From positions 35,718,474 to 35,782,473 of the forward strand of contig CM075189.1 of the NCBI GenBank assembly GCA_037577475.1: 64,000 nt of DNA, read 5' to 3'. Both the position numbers and the translations under genes were made by a program. This DNA is from Chaunax sp. Z400 (lineage: Eukaryota; Chordata; Actinopteri; Lophiiformes; Chaunacidae). The notes below the pieces were generated by a model. The model saw nothing but the letters and a program-made list of their open reading frames with translations. It had not been told where the DNA came from and searched no databases. Below are positions 56,898 through 64,000 of this stretch, one piece after another. Each line of letters opens with the position of its first letter. The first letter of the stretch is position 1.

Positions 56898-57616
56898 TGT
56901 AACAGGGTAGATCTGTATCACCAAACTCACCTTCACACTGGTAGTGGTTTTGTGTGTGTGTGTGGGGACATGCACATTTGCTGTGAGCTTAAGCTTGATT
57001 TGATGTGATTGTGCACAGGTGTGTCTGGGTGTGTCTCCTCCTCTAGGAGGTTATTTAAGTGCCTCATGGTCACCACTGCTGCCCTCTCATTTTGGTGTTG
57101 TTTCTCTGTGTGCAGGTATGTGGAACGCATGTTTTAATGTAGTACATAGCCCTCGTTTGTGATGTGTTCTGGATTGTGAAGAATGTCCACAGGCCCTCTC
57201 ATTTTGCTGTTGTTTCTCTGTGTGCAGGCCAGGTTCCGCCGCATGTGTTGCAGCCTTAAGGCAGGTTTGGGCTTCCCAATGGCTGAAGTGAATGCCGGCC
57301 TCTATATTGCTGATGGTGTGGACAACACTGCCATCAGTGAAGAGATAGAGTGAGACTGTGGAAGCAACCAACTAGCAGTGCAGCGGCCTGGACCTCAGAC
57401 TCCTCTCCCCTAAAGAGTTGGAGGAACCACTTTTCCCTCCTTTTAAATGAACTCTGAAAAGGACAGTGATTTTTTTATAGTTATTCCCCTGAAATCAGTC
57501 CAGTTATTTAGTGTATATTTATGTAGTATAATAAAGTGTATTTTAAACTGCTGGTCGTTGTGGTGTCTCTTGCCCTTATTGGTACTGTTTGGTCAATATC
57601 TAACCTGGCTGTTACA
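56898..57616 (+). repeat. 3' LTR of the Gypsy element
   Basis: Starts TGTAACAGGG directly after the polypurine tract and ends GGCTGTTACA, so the ends are inverted (TGTAACA/TGTTACA). A TATA-like TTATTTAAG at 57051-57059 and AATAAA at 57530-57535 fit promoter and polyadenylation positions. A roughly 40-bp phrase (CCCTCTCATTTTG...TGTGTGCAGG) occurs twice, about 124 bp apart. Confidence 0.88.
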
Positions 57617-57811
57617 TGAGTCTTTCTTTAAATGTGTTTCTGGCAAGAAGATAATGCCTGATTTAAGAGATTTTAAATGTGCCAACACTTTAGCTCTCTT
57701 AACCGGCTCATTGATTCCTTTGACATTCCAAGATGAAAAAATTATAGCACCCGTTCGCTCCTTAGGTTCAGCTGAGTTATCCTGCATCATATTTGAGTAG
57801 TGTAATCCCAT
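57617..57811 (-). pseudogene. L1-type LINE ORF2 N-terminus (endonuclease), cut by the Gypsy LTR
   Basis: Minus-strand reading from 57811 gives IIFSSWNVKGINEPVKRAKV and IIFLPETHLKK, the first motifs of the apurinic-like endonuclease of L1/Tx1 LINEs (Asn of WNVKG, Glu of PETH). The frame passes directly into the LTR at 57616. The remaining ORF2 is not present to the left in this window. Confidence 0.82.
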
Positions 57812-57943
57812 CTGTTAGGCAGGACATATAGTCTGGGTGCACGTCTTCTATAAAAGCAGTATAGAAACATCAAACAGATATTTGTTGTAAATAGGAACAA
57901 TGTGAGCCAGAAATAACACTACTAACAGACAATCCAGTTGACA

Positions 57944-58890
57944 TTATGATACCTGTGTTCCATTCAGGCTGACAGGCCAGGTAGAAACTAATGCTACATT
58001 ACTATCCCATTTCCCTGGATCCGAAATGGCATAAGCATAAGCGTGTTCTTTCTTTGGGTCAGTAAATAGTAGCTCCTTGCCATTGGGTGTGACTCTCAGC
58101 TTCGCTGGATACACGATCCCAAACCTGACTCCAGGCTTGCCCTGAAGCAGCCTCCTGGCCGGGGGGGAAAGCTGCTCGGGCTCTGGCAACTGGCAAGTCT
58201 CTGGTAAGTCTCTAAATATCTGAATCCGCTGTCCTTCTTCAAATCCCTCTTGCTGGCAATCTTGCGGAATATGTCCCCGAAGACGTAACCATGGTGGATC
58301 CTTAGGATCAGGTGTCGAGAGGGTTTGTCATCTCCCGGTCATTTCCTGAGGGCTCTGTGTGCATGATCAATAGTTGGCTTTTCCTCCAACTCCAAAACTT
58401 CTTTCGGTACGCCCGCTGCAAAATCTCTGGGAGTCAGTCCTCGCTCTAACCCCTCTTTCAGACCTGCAATCCTCAAATTCTGTCTCTTTGAACGTCTTTC
58501 CAGGTCGAGACAGGTTGTCCAGTTAAACGGTTCACCTGCGCTTCCAGCTCCGCCACCTTGTCTGTTGTGCTCACGGCTGACTGTTCCAGCCCCGTCAGCG
58601 TCTAAGCTTGTTGGTTCGTGTCTTTATTTCTCTTTTTAAAGCAGCAGTTTCGGCCCTTAGAGTGCCCTTAGAGTGACTGAAATATCCGCAATCTTTTCAC
58701 AATCTTTTCACAAATATCAATTTTGTTGGTATAGAGCTCAGAGCGTAGAGATGTTATTGCAGCCAACACAACATTTTCATTTGGATCACCTGAGCTCCCA
58801 TCACCAGCTTGTCCCTCAGGTGACCCTGCAGCTTCGCCTGGGCCTTCCTCAGCGGGGTCATTCTTCGGTTTAATTCCCTTTTTTACATTC
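57944..58890 (-). pseudogene. L1-type LINE ORF1, degenerate
   Basis: Minus strand. The C-terminal part (58189 to 57944) reads GKPGVRFGIVYPAKLRVTPN and TDPKKEHAYAY, the ORF1 C-terminal domain. Upstream pieces in shifting frames read LRIAGLKEGLERGLTPRDFA, then KPTIDHAHRALRK (the RRM-like region), and near the start SELYTNKIDI within a region like the coiled coil. Several stops and frameshifts separate these pieces. ORF1 proteins bind LINE RNA; this copy is dead. 57812-57943, between the two ORFs, holds no recognised feature. Confidence 0.75.
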
Positions 58891-59202
58891 TCAGGTCCGT
58901 TGATTTAGTTGCTTTCTAAAGCACCTTGGATGGTAAGGTTTATACTAGCTACAATGAAATTGTCCTTGATTTGTTAGAAATTATGTTTTAAATCTGAATC
59001 AACGAGAGCTGACGTGTACCGCATCCTATCCTCTCATAAACCCGGAAGAAGTCCCCTGGCTTTTACTTAAGCGTATTCTGTAAGACAACGGAACAGCATA
59101 ACAAAACAACAACATAACAAAATGGGAAAGATTTTTAGCATAAAAAATGTATCCTGTGCTCAGTATTTTTGAAGGAAAGCCTGCTTTTTGCCAAGCAAAT
59201 TC

Positions 59203-59325
59203 AGGCAGTACACTGGAGAGTACATAACACATGACCACATAGTACAGTTTACAAAGCAACTTATAGAATGTGTCACTTTACAATACAGACAGAAAATGCT
59301 CTGTTTTAGTGTAATACATAAATTA
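59203..59325. repeat. Dispersed repeat piece, copy A1
   Basis: TGGAGAGTACATAACACATG through AGTGTAATACA matches 62190-62294 with scattered differences. 58891-59202 holds AT-rich sequence whose last part (59091-59165) resembles 60592-60685. No gene seen. Confidence 0.7.
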
Positions 59326-59520
59326 CGAGCACCTACATTATTTTTTGAACAAATAAATGACTGAAAATGGAAAGCAGAAAACAAATTCAGGCAGCTGGCA
59401 TATTCTGTTTAGTATCTCTACAGATATTCAATAAATGTATTCTGAGTCTTCACAATAAAGTGAAGGTCTGTATGAAATCAAAAACTTTATTGTAATATGG
59501 TAATATGACCTTTGGCATAT

Positions 59521-59615
59521 TACACACAAACACACACACTGACACAAACACACACACACGTATATGTGTGTGTGTATATATATATACTGTATATATATAC
59601 AGTATATAATAGAAA
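59521..59615. repeat. Compound CA/TG/TA microsatellite with palindromes
   Basis: CA-rich tract changing to GTATATGTGTG and then alternating TA with the perfect palindrome around ACTGTATATATATACAGT. Prone to hairpin or cruciform formation. 59616-60115 is AT-rich with no supported gene. Confidence 0.9.
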
Positions 59616-60115
59616 AAAGAATGGCTTATTTTTTGCCATCATCATTAACTAACATTTCATTCACTAACTTTCTATAGCTAGAAGCTCCTCTTTGAAACTG
59701 GTGTATTATATTAAAATCTGTGATTGTTGTCTCTGATCCATTATTATTATACACTACAATAGACCACCAAAGTAATTAATTTGCTTTTGAGGGTAACAGT
59801 GTGTAATTGATTTAATTGAGGTTTACCAAAGTGAAAGGAAATGCATACTTCTGCAAACATCATGCTCCATTTTTCATTTTCATAAAAAAAAACTTGTGTG
59901 GTAAAAGTCATCACTTTCTACCAAATCATTCAAAGTAATATTGTGGTAAATAAAAGTAACATTTGTTACAAAGTGTGAATGTTCATTTGCTATCCAGTAA
60001 AATGAGTCTGTTGGAAGTTGGACACTTTTGCAAGGCACTGTACCATATCACATTCTCATTAGGGGCTGAGCCCCCTAAAGGTCTAGTATCAGTAGGCCTA
60101 TGTATCCTTCTGTTC

Positions 60116-60296
60116 TCTGTTTCACTCTCTTTTAATCTTTTAATCTGAATTCATGTAATATCCTCATGCCTGCAACATGTGTGAGTGTTGGACTGAAGGA
60201 TGCATTCAAAACGTTGTGGTCTGCGACATTCTGACACTGTAGGTGTGGCTGCTGTTTGTGCAGATCAGAGGGTTGTTGAGGGTGGTGGAAAGTTGT

Positions 60297-60298
<2 letters not shown>
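60116..60298. repeat. Dispersed repeat piece, copy A2
   Basis: TTTAATCTGAATTCATGTAA through GTGCAGATCAGAGGGTTG is repeated at 62913-63090 with small indels. Confidence 0.75.

Positions 60299-60339
<41 letters not shown>
60299..60339. repeat. (TG)n microsatellite
   Basis: About 20 uninterrupted TG dinucleotides directly after the A2 repeat piece. 60340-60720 is AT-rich and otherwise featureless apart from a piece at 60592-60685 that resembles 59091-59165. Confidence 0.97.
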
Positions 60340-60342
<3 letters not shown>

Positions 60343-60789
60343 GTATGTGCATATTAAACTAAAATGCCTGACCCATCTTTTTCCGGCGCCAGAACTGGTA
60401 TTAAATCGTTCTTTATCGTAGAGTTTTTAAAAAATAAAATAAATAATCACACTAATAATTCCAATTTTCAGTAAATGTATCTGTAATCCAAATACCACAA
60501 TAATAATGTCATGAAATTTGATTATTTTCCATTACTTTTGGATTACCTCAAAACCAAATATGCAAATAAATACATAGGAAAATAAATAATAATAACATGA
60601 CTTTTACTTAGGCATAACATTAGAGAAGAAAATGGAAAATGGAAAGATTTGTACAATCATAAATGTATCCTGTCCTCGATATTGTGCCCCTGTACTGTCA
60701 CTTGTAACTTTAATGATGCTTTGTTTATGTCACGTGGGAGGGAGAGTTACAATGTGAAACACTTGACGTAGCTTGGATTTTCATGAGAG

Positions 60790-61129
60790 TCTTATTTATA
60801 AGTGAGATACGGTTATTCAGATATGGCACGAATGCTGCAGCAACTCTGCAAAACAGTATTTCCGATGTGACTTGAATGTGGCATAAGACTGCACCTGCAC
60901 GGAGAAGATCAGAGGCGGTCGGTGTTTCCATCCTCCGTAGGAGCTTCATGGTAAGTTATGATGCCCTACATTAATTTGTATTAACATATGAAAGAGTGTC
61001 ACCGAACTTATGTTTGTCGGACATTATACATACGTCGCTAGCTAACTTATGTCGTATTTGTGAAAAAAAATTTCAGGAATGCCTCAACCACTAAGTAAAT
61101 TAAAGGAATGCTTGAAAAAGTATGATGGA
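60790..61129 (+). other. Candidate 5' exons of an unidentified transcript
   Basis: A TATA-like TTATTTATAAG near 60787-60797 precedes a stretch ending TTCATG|GTAAGT (donor at about 60952). A possible acceptor TTTCAG follows at 61076, then GAATGCCTCAACCACTAAG with an ATG opening a short reading frame (MPQPLSKLKECLKKYDG) before GGAA|GTGAGT. No downstream exon could be joined in frame with confidence and no family is recognised. It could equally be the 5' end of a repeat-derived transcript. Confidence 0.22.
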
Positions 61130-62173
61130 AGTGAGTTCTGGCTTGAATTTAGCACGCCAATAAGGATAATGCATGTAGTGCGTAGTTAGTAATTGTTTTT
61201 TTGTGCAACCTATAATGTTATGCAGAGATAGAAAGTATGAAAAGAAAGGGACAGACGGATATACATTGTTTTTTTCGCAAAAAAGAAGCCCAGCCTGCCA
61301 GCCAGTGAAAATGACTCGGTGGCAGAGCAGTGGAAAGGGAGAGAGCAACAAAGAGCCGAGCAGAAGTCAGCCAAGGTCCAGACTGGGGAAAACACAGAGT
61401 GACATAATGACAGGTAACTGCATTCTATGTACTCTTTACATGACACTGAGTTCACAAATAGACGCACTAGTAAATACCTGAATTTTTGTCCCCCATGGTG
61501 ACAAAGTTTTATTTTGCTGTGCAGTGCATTCTCAGCTCTAAAAGGGCTCTGACTGAATGTTTCCAGCATCAAGTCTTCACCTTAAAATGTACTAATAGTT
61601 GTGTAAAATGGACTAATAGATTGTATAGTTGTCAGTTGTAATGGTTTTAGCTGAATACAAGAATGGATTTTGATGGAGATGACCGTTTGAGTCAAATTGG
61701 TGTTCTGAGCAGAGTCTAGACGGGCAAAGTCATTGGATATGGATGACTTTGAGGCGTTTCAGCTCCAATCACAGAAACCGCAGAATTGTTCTTTTTTGAA
61801 AGAAATGCAATGTAAATTGCAGTAGCTAAGCTAACTGCCAGTTACTCTGCTATAAACTGTTATACATGTTGTAATTATATACATTGGCTGTTTTAAAGTA
61901 TTTCATGTATTACATATTTGGAAAAAAGTGTATTATGTATTATTTTTACTACATCTCAGTTAAATATTTAGTAAAGATGAAAATTAAGCAAAAATATATC
62001 AAATTTTGTCTTTTCTCAAAGCTATAGAGTAATGACAAACAAGGAATGACTCTGGAAATGTAAATAGATCTCACTGACTTTGGAAATGTTCATAGACGTT
62101 CGATATGATGTTGGACATTCTTGGCCCCTCTGTGTTAAATGTGGCGCCTTGTTGGCCCCTGTATTTGAAAAAT

Positions 62174-62189
62174 CCTAGATCCGCCCCTG
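62174..62189 (-). mobile_element. hAT-like element terminus
   Basis: CCTAGATCCGCCCCTG is the reverse complement of a CAGGGGCGGATCTAGG end, typical of many non-autonomous hAT elements. It stops exactly where similarity to the A1 repeat piece begins (62190), as expected of an insertion. The other end was not located. 61130-62173 otherwise shows nothing recognisable. Confidence 0.4.
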
Positions 62190-62294
62190 TGGAGAGTACA
62201 TAACAAATGACCATATCGTACAGTTTACAAAGCAAATTATAGAATGTGTCACTTTACAAGACAGACAGAAAATGCCCTTTAGTGTAATACAGTG
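62190..62294. repeat. Dispersed repeat piece, copy B1
   Basis: Counterpart of 59217-59315 in the same orientation. With B2 it repeats the A1-A2 order about 2.8-3.0 kb downstream. Confidence 0.7.
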
Positions 62295-62360
62295 TCTATA
62301 TCTGTAATACTGCTGTACAATCATTCCCAATAACACTGCACCAGATGGAACACTGCAGAT

Positions 62361-62744
62361 ATGACTAAATTAAAGACCCTTAGACAGGACGTAAAGGACA
62401 GTGCAGGGTCAGATAAGGATTGGTTCTCTTGGATGGAGATTAACATGGGGAGATGGGGAGCCATTTTTGTTAAGGCAGGATTGGCAGCAGTGGTTTGTTT
62501 GGTTCGGATGGGGTTAATTTTCTGTTGTTGCATTCCTATTGTGAGATCAATGTTCGCTGCCAAGTTGGCTAATCAAATGATGTTGACACAGCCTCCTCCG
62601 CCCACCAGTGATCCACTTCTTATCCCCTACTATGACGACTACAAACTAAGTTCCATTCTTGACTCAGGTGAAGATGAGGAGAAGATGAGATACATCTTGC
62701 ATGCAGAGCTGATCCAGGCTGTGGCTGCGCTAGTAAGACAGTAG
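62361..62744 (+). pseudogene. Possible retroviral Env transmembrane-subunit tail (endogenous remnant)
   Basis: 127 codons from ATG; the frame is open back only to a TAA at 62331. A short amphipathic start with Trp residues is followed by a hydrophobic span of about 25 residues (about 35-60) ending in three Cys and a charged tail with a Pro run and an acidic stretch. This order (membrane-proximal Trp region, anchor, Cys cluster, cytoplasmic tail) is that of the end of a gammaretrovirus-type Env. No surface subunit, fusion peptide or gag/pol is seen next to it, so at most it is a fragment. A small single-pass host membrane protein is the alternative. Confidence 0.42.
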
Positions 62745-62878
62745 TTACTACATTGTTTATGAGATGCGTCAATTCTATCCCCCATAAACAATTGTATTAA
62801 GTGCATTTCATTTAATCACACATTATACTTCACTATAGGCACACAGTATTGCAGTTGACAGATGACAATATTAAAGTC

Positions 62879-62909
62879 GAGGACTTGTAGCCAGAGCTAC
62901 AAGTCCCCT
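62879..62909. other. 11-bp perfect hairpin
   Basis: GGACTTGTAGC and GCTACAAGTCC are separated by CAGA, just before the B2 repeat piece. It might be a terminator-like or element-end palindrome; function unknown. Confidence 0.6.
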
Positions 62910-62912
62910 AAC

Positions 62913-63090
62913 CTGTTTCACTCTCTATTCATCTTTTAATCTGAATTCATGTAATATTCTCATGCCTGCAACATGTGTGACTGCTGGGACTGAATGAAGG
63001 ATGCATTCAAAATATTGTGGTCCCGCGACAAGTGTGGCTGCTGTTTGTGCAGATCAGAGGGTTGAGGGTGGAGGAAAGTGGTGATGTGTC
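62913..63090. repeat. Dispersed repeat piece, copy B2
   Basis: Counterpart of 60116-60298, ending GTGCAGATCAGAGGGTTGAG but lacking the TG microsatellite that follows copy A2. Confidence 0.75.
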
Positions 63091-64000
63091 TAAGAGAAAA
63101 CATTACTGAACATTCATGATGACACAGCCTTTACCCCATAACTGGCAGATGACGGAGGAGAACTAGGGGAGGGAGAGTCACAGGAAGAGTGTAGACCAGT
63201 GTTGCCTCAGTCCCCCAATAGCCAGCCAGGGTATATGCTTAATCCTGTAGCCTTTCAGACAGACAATTTTCTGCCCAGTCACAGCCTCCCCCTACTTCCT
63301 CCAGCCTTCCCTTCATCCAAAGCCAGGGCAAGAGCAAGTACTCTACCTTGTGCTGCCATTTTTACTCTCATTATTTCTTAATAAAAACAAACTCACTGCG
63401 AAATTAGGTATCTTGCAACACAAATTACTTCTGTGAATTTTCCGTATTATAGCTACCAAAGCACCTCATCTGAAAAACCCTGCGCCGACGAAGCGCTCCC
63501 AACTGGGCATTTTCAGAAGAACAATTGGCATTTTCAGTTTTGGTGGATACAGGCCCTTATTCCAGCAGTACCACTCCCATCTGTCACCAGATCACCACCG
63601 GATAACAACCAAAATGTAATGTAATCACCACTAGGATGTATGTCAATTATTTATGTCAATTATTAATGAGTGGCACTTCATATCAGTCTAGGTAAAATGT
63701 GTATTACCTCTCTACTACCATATCTGAAATTATAGAAGAAGGTAGATGTATTGATAAACTGGATCATTTTCTGTGAAAGTTGGAGAAATACAACAACTGG
63801 TCAAAGTGTGTGTGGACTGTTCTCCAGCTTCATCAAGGAGTGGAATGGCAGCCCATGCTGTTAGCTGTTTAGGTAGAATGTAAAGAGTACGATTAAGAAC
63901 TACAACATACAAATCAGGCTAATCAGCTCATTAACAGCAGCACACATATTCATTTTTGCCTTTCTCAGAGAACGAAGCTCATTTTTACAAAGTATGCTAC
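63091..64000. other. Right-hand intergenic stretch, no feature supported
   Basis: Moderately AT-rich, with short open frames only (for example 63199-63381, Pro/Ser-rich, no domain). No splice pattern, repeat or RNA gene could be supported. Confidence 0.5.

Larger units (their letters stand above)
54947..57616 (+). mobile_element. 5'-truncated Ty3/Gypsy retrotransposon with 3' LTR
   Basis: In order: C-terminal RNase H, integrase, polypurine tract (AGGGAGGGG) and a 719-bp LTR. Everything upstream of the RNase H end (gag, protease, reverse transcriptase, 5' LTR) is missing because the satellite joins in mid-gene. The right end lies inside a minus-strand L1 endonuclease reading frame, so the element inserted into an L1. 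Confidence 0.88.

Noticed and set aside
57447..57800. 117-codon plus-strand frame across the LTR end
   Set aside because: Crosses the junction between the Gypsy LTR and the antisense L1 ORF2; it is a shadow of those elements.
61203..61481. 92-codon frame MQPIMLCRDRKYEKK... as a gene or third exon
   Set aside because: It contains a plausible donor at its end (ATGACAG|GTAACT), but no acceptor joins it in frame to the upstream candidate exon and no family is recognised.

Overview
The window looks like animal DNA, most likely from a ray-finned fish. It contains a Ginger1-type DNA transposon with an integrase-like transposase fused to an OTU protease, a Ty3/Gypsy pol fragment with a 3' LTR, a broken L1-type LINE, a possible retroviral env remnant, and Tc1-like and hAT-like end fragments. 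The organism is inferred from element types only. No bacterial-type operon, rRNA, tRNA or CRISPR array was seen.

Layout. 1-28230: a 9-bp satellite (units such as ATACTATAC, ATACTATTC, ATACTGTAC) with nested higher-order duplications of about 8.4 kb and about 1.9-2.1 kb. 28231-30142: a 1.9-kb solo-LTR-like element with a perfect 4-bp target duplication (CTAT). 30143-34627: a 12/13-bp satellite (TTTATACTAAAGG and shorter variants). 34628-41963: a Ginger1-like transposon with 258-bp terminal inverted repeats, a transposase gene at 36712-39207, and a second LTR-like copy (39701-41615, duplication AGTG) nested inside it. 41964-54946: a GC-richer satellite built on GGAAGGTCGTAGAGACTCGG in alternating orientation, with 330-, 748- and 2155-bp periods and embedded TTAGGG-like tracts. 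A third LTR-like copy (44557-46457, duplication TCGG) lies in it. 54947-57616: a 5'-truncated Gypsy element (RNase H end, integrase, polypurine tract, 3' LTR). 57617-58890: a minus-strand L1 fragment. 58891-64000: AT-rich DNA with microsatellites, diverged duplicated repeat pieces, a possible pair of 5' exons and an env-like reading frame.

How it fits together. The first 55 kb is a heterochromatin-like block in which three unrelated satellites abut almost without unique sequence, and transposons sit at or near the junctions. The only long, intact, protein-like gene is the transposase. The very long open frames across the 9-bp array arise because the repeat length is a multiple of three. Host genes are not convincingly present. 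From about 57.6 kb rightward the DNA looks like ordinary repeat-rich intergenic sequence, so the window probably spans the edge of a large satellite domain, perhaps pericentromeric or subtelomeric.
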